A stretch of 64,000 nt of DNA from Terribacillus saccharophilus (GTDB lineage Bacteria > Bacillota > Bacilli > Bacillales > Amphibacillaceae), in the NCBI RefSeq assembly GCF_002272745.1, contig NZ_NPBD01000005.1, positions 62,001 through 126,000 on the forward strand. Direction: 5' to 3'. The notes under the pieces were generated by a model. The model did not search any database. It saw only the letters and a program-made list of their open reading frames with translations, and was not told the origin of the DNA. Below are positions 33,136 through 42,795 of the stretch, in pieces (position 1 is the first letter of the stretch; each line of letters begins with the position of its first letter). A program made the position numbers and the translations under genes.

Positions 33136-34122
33136 ATGAACGTGGGACAAATTGTTTTGCAACTGCCGCTGGACACGATCCAGCAGATGAAAGTAAATTA
33201 CAGCCGTACTGAGAAACCTGCCCCTCCTGGAGCTATCTTTTCAGCGAAGACACCGAGCTGTTCCATCACAGCATACAAATCCGGAAAAGTACTTTTCCAA
33301 GGTAAAGCGCCGGAAACAGAAGCAAATAAATGGGGAACTGCATCGGCTCCACCGAAAGGCCCAAAGCCAGGTGTCAAAGATCACAAACATCCTGCTCCTA
33401 AAGGACCTGCAGGCCTGAAACCAAGTGTTAATGATCACAGGTATGCCCCAGCTCCGACTTTATTTTCTTCTTCCCATATCGGCTCGGATGAAGCAGGGAC
33501 TGGCGATTTCTTCGGCCCGATTACGGTGGCAAGTGTATATGTAGACAAAAGCCAGTTCGCCCTTTTGAAAGAACTCGGAGTCAAAGACTCTAAGCTTTTA
33601 AAGGATGATGCGATCCAGCGTATTGCCAAGGATCTAATGCACGTGGAGCTTCCATACTCCCTGCTCGTGATGCGTAACGAGAGATACAATCAGCTCCAGC
33701 AGCGTGGTTGGTCCCAAGGAAAGATGAAAACGATGATGCATCATCATGCCATCCAAAACCTGCTGGCTAAGATTGCACCAACGCAGCCAGAGGGAATTCT
33801 GATTGACCAGTTCCAGCTTCCATCAACGTATATCAAACACCTTGCTACAGAAGATGAAAGACTTCAGCAGAACGTGAGCTTTATGACAAAGGCAGAAAGC
33901 CATTCCCTTGCCGTTGCTGCCGCTTCGATCATTTCCCGGGCAAGCTTTGTAAGGGAGATGGATAAACTGTCCAAACAGGCAGGCTTCACGATTCCAAAAG
34001 GAGCAAGCGCTGCTGTCGATCAAGCAGCCGGTCGCCTTATCCGTACACATGGACGCCAAGCATTGCCTGTGTTTACAAAAATGCATTTCGCCAATAGCGC
34101 AAAAGCAGAGAAGTTTGTCTAA
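33136..34122 (+). CDS. rnhC: ribonuclease HIII
   Basis: A 328-residue RNase HIII. An N-terminal TBP-like substrate-binding part (about 1-80) is followed by a proline/lysine-rich linker and the RNase H fold with GSDEAGTGDFFGPITVASVY (catalytic Asp and Glu), VKDSKLLKDDAI, and the Asp in ILIDQFQLP. It removes RNA from RNA-DNA hybrids. ATG 33136 and GTG 33142 are both possible; the GGAGAG spacing favours GTG. It is divergent from zapA and meets the HNH gene end to end. The linker (about 75-105, rich in Pro, Lys, Gly and His) is longer than I would expect. Confidence 0.95.
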   Translation: MNVGQIVLQLPLDTIQQMKVNYSRTEKPAPPGAIFSAKTPSCSITAYKSGKVLFQGKAPETEANKWGTASAPPKGPKPGVKDHKHPAPKGPAGLKPSVNDHRYAPAPTLFSSSHIGSDEAGTGDFFGPITVASVYVDKSQFALLKELGVKDSKLLKDDAIQRIAKDLMHVELPYSLLVMRNERYNQLQQRGWSQGKMKTMMHHHAIQNLLAKIAPTQPEGILIDQFQLPSTYIKHLATEDERLQQNVSFMTKAESHSLAVAAASIISRASFVREMDKLSKQAGFTIPKGASAAVDQAAGRLIRTHGRQALPVFTKMHFANSAKAEKFV

Positions 34123-34424
34123 CGGCCGTATCCGCGACGGCTGTTTGATTTCCTTGTCCGAACAAGCCTGCCCGCAGGCTGTTTACGGATCCATTTGATG
34201 TATTTAGACAGTTTCTCGTCCGTCCGCAAGGCTTCAATACTATGCAGCCTTGCCGCAAGCTCCTCATTCGTATATAAAGCATGAATTTGCTTATGGCATG
34301 GTATACAGATCATGGCTGTATCCAGAAATGTGCCACCCATTTCCTTCGGGATCAGATGATGCTCTGTCAAGGTGACCTCGTCCCTGCCACAGAGCTTGCA
34401 TCTTCCTGATTGCTGCCTTGCCAT
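34119..34424 (-). CDS. HNH endonuclease domain protein
   Basis: A 101-residue protein with a compact HNH motif: CKLCG near the start, EHHLIPKEMGG (the HH of HNH), and CIPCHKQIH as second zinc pair and last His. A basic C-terminus (VRTRKSNSRRGYGR) should bind DNA. Its last four bases overlap the end of rnhC on the other strand. Small HNH proteins of this type are often housekeeping-linked genes of unknown target or parts of mobile elements. No partner gene is visible. Confidence 0.8.
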   Translation of the reverse strand: MARQQSGRCKLCGRDEVTLTEHHLIPKEMGGTFLDTAMICIPCHKQIHALYTNEELAARLHSIEALRTDEKLSKYIKWIRKQPAGRLVRTRKSNSRRGYGR

Positions 34425-34571
34425 TTCTTATCCCCTCGCTTATTACCAGTATAGACAGGATTTATGCCTTTTAACGTTATAATTCCCGATAATAGCGCAG
34501 CGACACTTGCGTTTCCTCATGTGTTTTAAATTTGCTTTAGTTATCGCTAATCTCATTGTTTTAACATTCAT

Positions 34572-35024
34572 TTATTTCAACGCTTGTTGAAAATCCTCAA
34601 TGAGTGATATATGCTCCTGGAACAACTCTTCAGGTAATGCTTTCAGCTTGAAAAAACTATTATCAGCAGACTCGCTATTGGATCTAATCAGTTCGCCAGT
34701 GAATTCTCGACATCTATATAAAACTTGTACCAGTGACACTTGATCACCATTGACAAAAGTCTTGTCAAATTCCGGTCCAGAGTATACTCGAAACAGCTGC
34801 AGTTCGCCAAGGCATAGACCAGTTTCTTCGAATACCTCACGTCTGGCTGTGTCCGGAGTGCTCTCTCCCATTTCCATAAAGCCCCCGGGCAATCCCCACT
34901 CATCTGTGTCTTTTCTTTTTTGCAATAATAGATCTCCTGCTTTGTTTTGAACGAAAGCTCCTGCAACCACCATGATTACTTTCTCGTTTCCTACTTTACT
35001 CCGTATGTAAGAGATATAATCCAT
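34572..35024 (-). CDS. Nudix hydrolase
   Basis: A 150-residue Nudix protein. The full Nudix box is present at about 47-69: GGFMEMGESTPDTARREVFE then ETGL, with the metal-binding glutamates. It hydrolyses a nucleoside diphosphate linked to another group; the substrate could be ADP-ribose or an oxidised nucleotide and cannot be told from sequence. It has a good ribosome binding site and lies between pheT and the HNH gene as a single gene. Confidence 0.88.
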   Translation of the reverse strand: MDYISYIRSKVGNEKVIMVVAGAFVQNKAGDLLLQKRKDTDEWGLPGGFMEMGESTPDTARREVFEETGLCLGELQLFRVYSGPEFDKTFVNGDQVSLVQVLYRCREFTGELIRSNSESADNSFFKLKALPEELFQEHISLIEDFQQALK

Positions 35025-35044
35025 TTTTTCTCCTCCTTCAAATG

Positions 35045-35086
35045 ATAAAAAAAGGATAACAAAGCTCCACGAGCTTCGTTATCCTT
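35045..35086 (-). terminator. Rho-independent terminator for pheST
   Basis: A 16-bp stem with one mismatch (35052-35067 with 35071-35086) followed on the minus strand by seven T, four bases after the pheT stop. Confidence 0.9.
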
Positions 35087-35090
35087 CAAC

Positions 35091-37517
35091 TTAACTTCTT
35101 AATTCTGCATCATGCTTCGCTTTCACATTTTCGATGATATTGTTATAAGATGCCTCTACTTCTTCATCTGTCAGGGTGCGTGTTGGATCCTGATAGAGCA
35201 CTGTGTAGGCGATTGATTTCTTGCCTGCTTCCATGTGCTCACCTTGGTATACATCAAAGATCTGTACCTGCTGAACAAGATCTCCGCCTGCTTCTTGGAT
35301 TGTACGCTGGATGTCACCTGCGTACGCAGCTTCATCCACAACTAGCGCGATATCTCTCGTAACAGAAGGATGACGCGGAATAGTACGGAAGCTTGGCACT
35401 TCCTCATATTGATCCATCAAATAAGCGATATCTAAATCAAACACATATGTTTCCTTAAGATCGAATGCTTTTTGAACTGTCGGATGAAGCTGACCGACTA
35501 CGCCGACAACTTTGCCGTTAAGGGAAACAGTTGCTGTACGTCCTGGGTGGTAGCCATCGACTTGTGCCTGCTGGAATACAGGTTCAAGATCAAGCTGCGC
35601 AAAGATCCCCTCGACAATTCCTTTTGCTACATAAAAGTCGACAGGCTTCTTCTCTTGCTGCCATGGCTGTTCCATCCAAGCACCAGTCAACGCTCCGGCA
35701 AGACGCGCTGTTTCGGTCGGCTGCTCAGAAATTTGTTCCTCTTTGGAAAGGAAAACACGACCAAATTCGAAATAGCCCAAGTTTTCTTGTTTACGAGCGA
35801 CGTTGTAGGAAAGTATATCCACAAGTTCTGGAATGATGCTAAGGCGCAAATGGCTGTGTTCTTCACTCATCGGCATTTTCAGTGCAACCGGATAAACTGT
35901 CTCTTCTTTCACATCAGGACTCACTAGCATCTCTGTGCGTGCTTTGCTTGTCAAGGAGTACGTGATCGTTTCCATCAGTCCTGCACCTTGTAGGTATTGC
36001 TTCAGCTGACGCTTCAAGTATTGCTTGGTAGTCAGTTTACCAGCGGATGCTTCTCCTTCAGGCAATGTGTAAGGGATATTATCATAGCCGTAAATACGGG
36101 CGATTTCTTCCAGCATATCTTCGAACAAGCTGATGTCTCCACGTCTTGTTGGTACGAAGACAGTGAACTGACTGTTATCTTTTTCAAATCCGAACTGTAA
36201 TTTGGTCAGGATGCTCGCGATTTCTTCATCAGAAATTGTTGTACCTAGACGGTTATTCACACTTGCTGTATCAATCTTGACTTGCTTCTCTTCACGATCA
36301 AGCTCGTCGAATGCCACAATACCTTGTGCAATCTTGCCGCCAGCATACTCAGCTAGAAGACGCGCTGCATATGCTCCAGCTCGCTGCACACGATTCGGAT
36401 CGATGCCTTTTTCATAGCGTGCACTCGCTTCACTGCGCAAGTTATGATGCTTGCTGGAGCGGCGGATGGCACGTGCCTCAAAATATGCTGCTTCCAGCAA
36501 TACTGTTTTCGTATCATCGGAAACCTCTGAGTTAGCTCCGCCCATCACACCCGCAAGAGCAATTGGCTCATTACCGTTCGTAATGACAATTTCATCGCCT
36601 TTTAATGTGCGCTCCTGATCATCCAATGTTTGGATTTTCTCGCCCTGCTTAGCAGAACGCACGACGATTTCCTTCGTTGCAACTTTATCATAATCAAACG
36701 CGTGCAGTGGTTGTCCGTATACGAGCAGCACATAGTTCGTAATGTCAACAACGTTGTTGATTGGACGAATGCCTGCTGCCATCAAGTAATTGCGCATCCA
36801 CAGCGGTGATGCACCAATTGTCACGTCTTCAATGACGAACCCGCCGTAATACGGGTTAAGCTCGCCATCTTCCACTTTTACTGATACAAGATCAGCTGCC
36901 TTGCTGTCACTTGTCTGATACGTTTCTTCGGGCTGCTTGACTTCTTTGCCAAGAATGGCTGCTACTTCATAAGCAACTCCAAGCATGCTCATTGCATCAG
37001 CACGGTTTGGCGTTAAACCAAGCTCTAAAATAACATCATCCAAGTTCAGCAATTCTGCTACTGGAGTACCAACTTCCGTATCTTCAGGGAAAACGAAAAT
37101 ACCATCTGTAACATCCTTCGGCACGAATTTTTCATCGATGCCCAGTTCTTGCAACGAGCAGACCATGCCATGCGATTCCACGCCGCGCAGTTTTGCTTTT
37201 TTGATTTTTACGCCGCCTGGAAGACGCGCTCCCGGCAGTGCCGCAGCAATCTTTTGTCCTTGGGCGATATTCGGTGCACCGCAGATAATTTGATATGTTT
37301 CTGTGCCAACATTGATTTGGCAAAGGTTCAATTTGTCTGCGTTCGGATGCTGTTCACAGCTCTCCACGTAGCCTACGACAACATTTGTGCTTTCTGGTGC
37401 TACGCGTTCGATACTTTCTACTTCAATTCCGGAGCGTGTGATTTTTTCTGCCAGCTCCTCCGGCGTAATATTATCTATGTCTACATATTGCTTAAGCCAA
37501 TTCAAAGATACATACAT
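35091..37517 (-). CDS. pheT: phenylalanyl-tRNA synthetase beta subunit
   Basis: An 808-residue beta subunit: N-terminal tRNA-binding domain (VVVGYVESCEQHPNADKLN), the B3/4 editing domain, the B5 DNA-binding-like fold, the catalytic-like domain and a C-terminal FDX-ACB anticodon-binding domain (PSFRTIPRHPSVTRDIALVV). With PheS it forms the (alpha-beta)2 enzyme that loads Phe on tRNA. It follows pheS by 15 bases in the same operon under the T-box leader. Confidence 0.97.
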   Translation of the reverse strand: MYVSLNWLKQYVDIDNITPEELAEKITRSGIEVESIERVAPESTNVVVGYVESCEQHPNADKLNLCQINVGTETYQIICGAPNIAQGQKIAAALPGARLPGGVKIKKAKLRGVESHGMVCSLQELGIDEKFVPKDVTDGIFVFPEDTEVGTPVAELLNLDDVILELGLTPNRADAMSMLGVAYEVAAILGKEVKQPEETYQTSDSKAADLVSVKVEDGELNPYYGGFVIEDVTIGASPLWMRNYLMAAGIRPINNVVDITNYVLLVYGQPLHAFDYDKVATKEIVVRSAKQGEKIQTLDDQERTLKGDEIVITNGNEPIALAGVMGGANSEVSDDTKTVLLEAAYFEARAIRRSSKHHNLRSEASARYEKGIDPNRVQRAGAYAARLLAEYAGGKIAQGIVAFDELDREEKQVKIDTASVNNRLGTTISDEEIASILTKLQFGFEKDNSQFTVFVPTRRGDISLFEDMLEEIARIYGYDNIPYTLPEGEASAGKLTTKQYLKRQLKQYLQGAGLMETITYSLTSKARTEMLVSPDVKEETVYPVALKMPMSEEHSHLRLSIIPELVDILSYNVARKQENLGYFEFGRVFLSKEEQISEQPTETARLAGALTGAWMEQPWQQEKKPVDFYVAKGIVEGIFAQLDLEPVFQQAQVDGYHPGRTATVSLNGKVVGVVGQLHPTVQKAFDLKETYVFDLDIAYLMDQYEEVPSFRTIPRHPSVTRDIALVVDEAAYAGDIQRTIQEAGGDLVQQVQIFDVYQGEHMEAGKKSIAYTVLYQDPTRTLTDEEVEASYNNIIENVKAKHDAELRS

Positions 37518-37532
37518 CGTTTTTGCCTCCCG

Positions 37533-38567
37533 TTATGCCTTATGGTATTGCGATAGGAATCGTACATCATTTGTATAGAAGTGACGGATATCATCGACAC
37601 CGTACTTGAGCATCGCAATCCGCTCAACACCCATACCAAATGCGAAGCCAGAATATTCTTCCGGATCATAGCCGCTCATACGAAGGACGTTGGAATGCAC
37701 CATACCAGCCCCGAGGATTTCGATCCAGCCAGTATGCTTACATACGTTACAGCCTTTACCGTCACAAACCTTACATGTTACATCGACCTCAACAGATGGC
37801 TCTGTGAACGGAAAGAAGCTAGGACGCAGACGGATTTCACGGTCGGCTCCGAACAGTTTGCGAGAGAATTCAAGCAGAACGCCTTTTAAGTCACTCATGC
37901 GTACATTTTTATCGACTAGCAGACCCTCAATTTGGGTGAACTGATGCGAATGCGTTGCATCATCTGTATCACGGCGGTACACAATACCTGGGCAGATCAT
38001 TTTGATCGCTTTATTGCCGTCGTATTCACGCATTGTACGAGCTTGAACCGGGGAAGTCTGCGTGCGCAAAAGCAGGTGATCTGTAACATAAAAGCTGTCC
38101 TGCATATCACGTGCAGGGTGGTCCTGCGGCAAGTTCAGTGCTTCAAAGTTGAAATAATCTGTTTCCACTTCTGGACCTTCTTTAATTTCAAATCCCATGC
38201 CGAGGAAAAGATCTTCCACTTCTTCAATGATACTAGTCAAAAGATGCGGGCCGCCTGCTTTAACGGGGCGTCCTGGCAATGTGACATCGATTGCCTCTTG
38301 TTGCAGCTGTTCATTAAGTGCTGCTTCTTCCAGCAAATTCTTTTTATTATCTAGAGCAGTCGCTATTGCCTCACGGACTTTGTTTGCCAATTCACCGATA
38401 ACCGGACGTTCTTCAGGAGAAAGTTTTCCCATGCCGCGAAGTACTTCAGTGATTGGACCTTTTTTCCCTAAATAAGCGACGCGCACATCCTGCAAACTCT
38501 GCAGATTGTCTGCTAACTGTACTTTCTCGATGGCTTCTGCTTGTAATGCTTCGAGCTTTTCTCTCAT
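37533..38567 (-). CDS. pheS: phenylalanyl-tRNA synthetase alpha subunit
   Basis: A 344-residue class II synthetase subunit. Motif 2 ([34 protein letters not shown]) and motif 3 ([17 protein letters not shown]) are visible, and the coiled-coil arm is at the N-terminus. It forms phenylalanyl-AMP and transfers Phe to the tRNA with PheT. The length equals B. subtilis PheS. Regulated by the upstream T-box. Confidence 0.97.
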   Translation of the reverse strand: MREKLEALQAEAIEKVQLADNLQSLQDVRVAYLGKKGPITEVLRGMGKLSPEERPVIGELANKVREAIATALDNKKNLLEEAALNEQLQQEAIDVTLPGRPVKAGGPHLLTSIIEEVEDLFLGMGFEIKEGPEVETDYFNFEALNLPQDHPARDMQDSFYVTDHLLLRTQTSPVQARTMREYDGNKAIKMICPGIVYRRDTDDATHSHQFTQIEGLLVDKNVRMSDLKGVLLEFSRKLFGADREIRLRPSFFPFTEPSVEVDVTCKVCDGKGCNVCKHTGWIEILGAGMVHSNVLRMSGYDPEEYSGFAFGMGVERIAMLKYGVDDIRHFYTNDVRFLSQYHKA

Positions 38568-38589
38568 GCTTTTGCCTCCTATGATTTTT

Positions 38590-38868
38590 GAGCATAAAAA
38601 AAGCCCCTCCCTCCGAAAAGGGACGAGCTTTCATTCGCGGTACCACCCTTGTTGGTATACATGTATACCCAACTTGAAGCTTGATAACGGATTTAGCAAT
38701 CCGGATACACCTTTACTTGTCATCGACAAGGTCCCGGTGCCTGCTCCAGAGTGAAGGTTCATCCGCTGCCGCAACCGGCATGCTCTCAGTCTATAGGCAT
38801 GCCTTCCTGTTGTTACGATCCGCAGGGATTACTGACTCTTTCCACGCATCTCAATATTAATCTTGTTT
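38590..38868 (-). promoter_or_regulatory. T-box leader of pheST
   Basis: The antiterminator T-box sequence AGGGTGGTACCGCG is on the minus strand at about 38637-38651, followed by a competing terminator stem and seven T (38594-38630). Stem I sequences lie upstream. A TTC codon at 38755-38753 is a candidate Phe specifier. Uncharged tRNA-Phe would stabilise the antiterminator and switch the operon on. Confidence 0.9.
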
Positions 38869-38869
38869 C

Positions 38870-38898
38870 ATTATAGAAAATCCCGGGACTTCTTGCAA
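38870..38898 (-). promoter_or_regulatory. pheST promoter, sigma-A type
   Basis: On the minus strand TTGCAA (38898-38893), a 17-base spacer and a perfect TATAAT (38875-38870). It is placed just before the T-box leader. Confidence 0.8.
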
Positions 38899-38905
38899 CC
38901 CGCTT

Positions 38906-39646
38906 TTACCTATTTACCGTGTGATACAGCAAAATACCCGTAGCAATACTCACATTCAGTGATTCTGCTTTCCCGAAAATAGGGATCTTTACAGCCATAT
39001 CACTCTGGGCGATCAGCCGTTTGTCGATTCCTGCTCCTTCATTGCCAACGAGCAGTGCTGTTTTTTTCGGTGCAGTCAAATCTCGATAATCGACAGCACC
39101 TTCTAATGCTGCTGCCCATACGGTATACCCGCTATCTTGCAGTTCCGGCAATAGAAGCTCCAAATCGGCAGTTAAAACAGGTAAATGGAAGATAGAGCCT
39201 TGTGTCGCGCGGATAACCTTGTCATTATACCGATCAGCCGAGCCTTCTCCCAAGTAGACAGCGTCAAATCCGGCTGCATCCGCTGTACGAATGATTGTTC
39301 CTAAATTACCTGGATCCTGGACAGCATCCAGCATAAGGATACGATTGTGACGCTTTAGCTTCTTGTCCTGCATCTGTACAACCGCTGCAATTCCTTGCGG
39401 TGTTTCCGTTTCAGTGATTGCTTTGAAAACATGGTCAGATACAAGTATCGGCTCCAATTCCGACGCCCATTCCGGATGTTCCGTTTCATCGCGCAATATG
39501 AGCTGGTCAATCGTCCAGCCAGCTTTAATCGCTTCTTCTACAAGATGGAATCCTTCTACCAGGAAGGTATTTGATTTTGTCCGTTCCTTTTTTCGTTTCA
39601 ATTTCTGCCACTGTTTCACTTGGGCATTTTGAGTTGATGTGATCAA
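38906..39646 (-). CDS. TrmH/SpoU-family RNA 2'-O-methyltransferase (YsgA-like)
   Basis: A 246-residue SPOUT methyltransferase with an N-terminal RNA-binding domain (about 1-95, rich in Lys near KQWQKLKRKKERT) and a knotted C-terminal domain (AVQDPGNLGTIIRTADAAGF; LLVGNEGAGIDKRLIAQSD; KIPIFGKAESLNVSIATGIL). It methylates rRNA or tRNA ribose with S-adenosylmethionine; the exact site is unknown. B. subtilis YsgA has the same place beside pheS and sspI. Single gene. Confidence 0.9.
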   Translation of the reverse strand: MITSTQNAQVKQWQKLKRKKERTKSNTFLVEGFHLVEEAIKAGWTIDQLILRDETEHPEWASELEPILVSDHVFKAITETETPQGIAAVVQMQDKKLKRHNRILMLDAVQDPGNLGTIIRTADAAGFDAVYLGEGSADRYNDKVIRATQGSIFHLPVLTADLELLLPELQDSGYTVWAAALEGAVDYRDLTAPKKTALLVGNEGAGIDKRLIAQSDMAVKIPIFGKAESLNVSIATGILLYHTVNR

Positions 39647-39740
39647 CGCACGTTCACTTCCTCTTTCTTGACATATCCTCTATCATACATAGTTTTACGA
39701 ACAGCGGTCAAACTATAAAAAAGAAAAGAGGTGCTCATGC

Positions 39741-39953
39741 ATGGATTTAGATATCCGCCGTGCCATCTTGGCCAACATCAAGGACAATAATGAAGAACAG
39801 CTGCAAGCCACTATTACAGATTCCATCGATGGTAGAGAAGTTCTTCTGCCTGGATTGGGAGTTCTATTCGAACTAATCTGGAAAAACGCCAGCGACCAAG
39901 ATAAGCAGGAAATGGTTGATACACTAGCTAAGGGCGTCCAAACACAAGGATAA
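39741..39953 (+). CDS. sspI: small acid-soluble spore protein SspI
   Basis: A 70-residue protein matching Ssp[54 protein letters not shown]. It is a minor SASP made in the forespore and needed for spore outgrowth. It shows the organism forms spores. GAGGTG lies seven bases before ATG 39741. I could not identify a sigma-G promoter with certainty. It is divergent from the methyltransferase gene. Confidence 0.93.
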   Translation: MDLDIRRAILANIKDNNEEQLQATITDSIDGREVLLPGLGVLFELIWKNASDQDKQEMVDTLAKGVQTQG

Positions 39954-40034
39954 AACACCGCTGAAATAGGTCTTGTACCCCTGGTTCTTTTGAGCTACAA
40001 TGGGACTAACAATATGTGACAGGAGATATGTTTT

Positions 40035-40652
40035 TTGGATACATCTTATCTACTTTCCACACTTAGTCCGACGATACTCGCTACTTATCAGCAACGGGCA
40101 GCCTTTTCAGCGACCACCAGTTCCAGTCAGTCTTTCAGCAATCTGCTCCAGCAAACGATGAACACCGGTTCTTCGGTTAGACTCAACCCTTATGTAACGC
40201 TTAGTTCCATGACACAAACTCAAAGCGTTCCTTCGGTTCAGTCTGTTACAGATAGTACTCCCAAGAGTTCTGGTAATAAGACGATTGATGGTATCATCTC
40301 TGATGCTGCTTCTAGATATGGAGTCGACGAAAAGCTCATCCGTTCTGTTATTCAGATGGAATCAAACTTTGATCCATTAGCTGAAAGTGGTGTAGGTGCA
40401 CAAGGTCTTATGCAGCTTATGCCAGCTACAGCAGCTGGACTCGGCGTGACGAACAGCTTCGATCCGGAGCAGAATGTTATGGCAGGTACGAAATATTTGA
40501 AACAGATGCTGGACCGCTACAAAGGCAACACCAGCCTAGCTTTGGCAGCATACAACGCTGGCCCGGGCAATGTCGATAAATATAACGGCATCCCGCCATT
40601 CAATGAAACGACGAATTATGTCCAAAAGATAATGGGCAGCTACCTAGCATAA
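40035..40652 (+). CDS. SLT-type lytic transglycosylase
   Basis: A 205-residue protein. After a Ser/Thr-rich N-terminal section (about 1-85, no clear signal peptide) comes an SLT domain (about 90-200): [13 protein letters not shown] with the catalytic Glu, [14 protein letters not shown], and [15 protein letters not shown]. It cleaves peptidoglycan glycan strands with formation of 1,6-anhydro ends. TTG 40035 with AGGAG upstream is the start. B. subtilis YjbJ is similar. Lack of a signal peptide is a point to note; export may be unusual. A bidirectional terminator follows. Confidence 0.88.
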   Translation: MDTSYLLSTLSPTILATYQQRAAFSATTSSSQSFSNLLQQTMNTGSSVRLNPYVTLSSMTQTQSVPSVQSVTDSTPKSSGNKTIDGIISDAASRYGVDEKLIRSVIQMESNFDPLAESGVGAQGLMQLMPATAAGLGVTNSFDPEQNVMAGTKYLKQMLDRYKGNTSLALAAYNAGPGNVDKYNGIPPFNETTNYVQKIMGSYLA

Positions 40653-40686
40653 AAAACCAGCTTCCGCTTGGAAGCTGGTTTTTTTA
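40653..40686. terminator. bidirectional terminator
   Basis: AAAAAACCAGCTTCC, four-base loop, GGAAGCTGGTTTTTTT between convergent genes. Both strands have a clear T-tract. Confidence 0.9.
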
Positions 40687-40687
40687 T

Positions 40688-41767
40688 TTAGCTATAAGTA
40701 ATTTTCTCGACTGTTTCTTTGTCCAATTTCTGAATAACTGCAGTCAATAGTTTTACTGTATTATCATAATCATCTTCATGCAGCATAGCCGCATGTGTAT
40801 GGATATAGCGCGTAGGAATTCCGATTGTCAACGCAGGTACACCATCGCCCGTCAGATGAATGCTGCCCGCATCTGTCGCTCCGCCTTTGATCGTATCGTA
40901 CTGATAAGGAATATTCAGTTCCTCTGCTGTTTCTATTACAAGATCACGCAAGCCTTTATGGGCGATATGCGCAGCATCATATAAAACAATCTGGGGTCCA
41001 GCACCTAGCTTACCTGTTGCTTCTCTGTCGCTAATGCCAGGTGTGTCACCTGCGATACCTGTATCGACTGCAAATGCTATATCTGGCCCAATTTTATTGG
41101 CAGAAGTAGTTGCACCCCGTCTTCTTACTTCTTCCTGGACAGTACCAACACCATAAACTGTTGCTTCTTTGTCGGTATCATGCAAGTTCTTCAAAATATC
41201 GATTGCTACTGCACAGCCAATGCGATTATCCCACGCTTTCGCCAGAAGCAGTTTTTCGTTCTTCATTTTCGTGAATTCGAAATAAGGTACAACCGAATCA
41301 CCTGGACGTACGCCGAATTCTTCCGCTTCATCCTTGCTGCTTGCACCTATATCGATGAACATCTCTTCGATAGAAGCAGGTTTTTTTCTTTTCTCAAGTG
41401 ATAATAGATGCGGTGGCTTGGAACCGATAATGCCGACAAGCTCACCCTTCCTTGTATGGACAGTCACACGCTGCGCCAGCATGACTTGACTCCACCAGCC
41501 GCCGAGTGTCTGGAAATACAGATAGCCATTCGCATCGATGCGTGTCACCATAAAGCCGATTTCATCAAGATGACCGGCAACCATCACTTTCGGCCCATCT
41601 GTCTTACTGCCTTTTTGGATGGCAATCAAACTACCGAGATTATCAGTCGTTATCTCATCAGCAAACGGAGAGATATACTCGCGCATTACCTTGCGGACAC
41701 CTGCTTCATCTCCCGAAACACCTGGTGCATCAGTCAAACTTTTCAGCATGTTTAATTTGTCATTCAT
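40688..41767 (-). CDS. ysdC: M42 family metallo-aminopeptidase (YsdC-like)
   Basis: A 359-residue protein of the M42 glutamyl/endo-type aminopeptidase family. Metal and catalytic residues are seen in [35 protein letters not shown] and AVDTG, with the last His in [15 protein letters not shown]. These enzymes form large self-compartmentalised dodecamers and trim peptides in the cytosol. The place between sspI and rplT follows B. subtilis ysdC. GGAGGAGG lies upstream. Confidence 0.92.
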   Translation of the reverse strand: MNDKLNMLKSLTDAPGVSGDEAGVRKVMREYISPFADEITTDNLGSLIAIQKGSKTDGPKVMVAGHLDEIGFMVTRIDANGYLYFQTLGGWWSQVMLAQRVTVHTRKGELVGIIGSKPPHLLSLEKRKKPASIEEMFIDIGASSKDEAEEFGVRPGDSVVPYFEFTKMKNEKLLLAKAWDNRIGCAVAIDILKNLHDTDKEATVYGVGTVQEEVRRRGATTSANKIGPDIAFAVDTGIAGDTPGISDREATGKLGAGPQIVLYDAAHIAHKGLRDLVIETAEELNIPYQYDTIKGGATDAGSIHLTGDGVPALTIGIPTRYIHTHAAMLHEDDYDNTVKLLTAVIQKLDKETVEKITYS

Positions 41768-41785
41768 TATGTATTCCTCCTCCTT

Positions 41786-42274
41786 TTAATAGCCTTCGTC
41801 CTGTCTTGTATGATTCACTTCGTTTTTCTGCTGATAGGCCTTTAGAATCGAGGCTTCATTGAAGCCAAGCTGCTGACCTAGCTGAAGGAAGTTTTGGAAA
41901 AGCGTAACATACGTTTCCTGTACTGGTTCGCTATAAAAAGCACCGATGCTGCGGTACAGTGCCAAAAATGAATCGGTTTGATCGATTCCGTTATCTGTTA
42001 GCGGACTGGACGTATATGTAAGACCTTTATCAAGTCCGACTGACAGAATGAAATGCAGGCCATCCACATATTCCTCTAGTATGATACTTTGTTCGCTCGG
42101 GCCTTTTCTGCTCCAGAATTTGAAACAACGGGTCTCATTAGCCAATTCACCGATTTCGACCTGAAGCGCTAGTATTTTTTTACGGAAAAGATCGTCACGA
42201 TTAACTGATTCGAGATTATCTTCGATGTAGCTATCCAGCTCGCGCTGTTTATTGAATAAATATTCGTAATCCAT
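41786..42274 (-). CDS. dUTPase, all-alpha (MazG-like) type
   Basis: A 162-residue dUTPase_2 family protein. The metal-binding helix pairs are visible: LQVEIGELANETRCFKFW (E-x-x-E) and LEEYVDGLHFILSVGL (E-x-x-D). It hydrolyses dUTP to dUMP and pyrophosphate, keeping uracil out of DNA. ATG 42274 is chosen because AAGGAG lies upstream; a longer frame to 42364 would run through the sigma-W promoter of the divergent gene. It precedes ysdC by 18 bases, probably the same transcript. Confidence 0.85.
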   Translation of the reverse strand: MDYEYLFNKQRELDSYIEDNLESVNRDDLFRKKILALQVEIGELANETRCFKFWSRKGPSEQSIILEEYVDGLHFILSVGLDKGLTYTSSPLTDNGIDQTDSFLALYRSIGAFYSEPVQETYVTLFQNFLQLGQQLGFNEASILKAYQQKNEVNHTRQDEGY

Positions 42275-42328
42275 ATATAAGACTCCTTCTTGCGTTATTC
42301 CTATGTAGTGAGGGTATAGTAAAACGGA

Positions 42329-42355
42329 TGAAACTTCTTCTTTAGCGTAATCGTA
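42329..42355 (+). promoter_or_regulatory. sigma-W promoter for ysdB
   Basis: TGAAAC (42329-42334), a 17-base spacer and CGTA (42352-42355), the extracytoplasmic-function sigma-W consensus of Bacillus. It lies about 30 bases before the ysdB start. Confidence 0.8.
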
Positions 42356-42387
42356 TCTATACAAAAAGTAAAGGAGGCCTGCTCGCT

Positions 42388-42762
42388 ATGAAGATTCTTT
42401 TTCTCCTGTTGCTTGCAGGTGCAGCGATTCTTTTGTTCTACACCGTCATGAAAGCAAGGAAGAACCAAGCCTTTGATCCATCACACCTCGATGCAGAGGA
42501 AGTAGAATATCGCGAACAGTACGATCACTACTTTTCATTAAGCTATCGCGGGTATCGGATGATTGGTAAGAAGTATTTGCAGCCAAGGGAAGACAGATTT
42601 GAAGTGACCAAAGTTGTTATGAATGCTGTACAGCCGGATCGATTATCCGGATTTTCCCGAAATGATTTATATAAGATGGAAGAATGCATTCTAAGCCATT
42701 TCCCTTATGCTTCTATTGAATGGAAGCATCCGATAAAAGAGCTCGTCCTCACAGAAATATGA
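42388..42762 (+). CDS. ysdB: sigma-W pathway protein YsdB
   Basis: A 124-residue protein with an N-terminal membrane helix (about 2-21) and a cytosolic domain containing EEVEYREQYDHYFSLSYRGY and MEECILSHFPYASIEWKHPI. B. subtilis YsdB belongs to the sigma-W regulon, and the sigma-W promoter here supports the same control. Exact function is unknown. GGAGG precedes ATG 42388. Divergent from the dUTPase gene. Confidence 0.9.
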   Translation: MKILFLLLLAGAAILLFYTVMKARKNQAFDPSHLDAEEVEYREQYDHYFSLSYRGYRMIGKKYLQPREDRFEVTKVVMNAVQPDRLSGFSRNDLYKMEECILSHFPYASIEWKHPIKELVLTEI

Positions 42763-42795
42763 TAAAGCACTGGAGCTTATAGAAGCGCCAGTGTT

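Noticed and set aside
33019..33162. 48-residue extension of ZapA
   Set aside because: It crosses the intergenic promoter region shared with rnhC, and the GTG at 33018 has a clear ribosome binding site.
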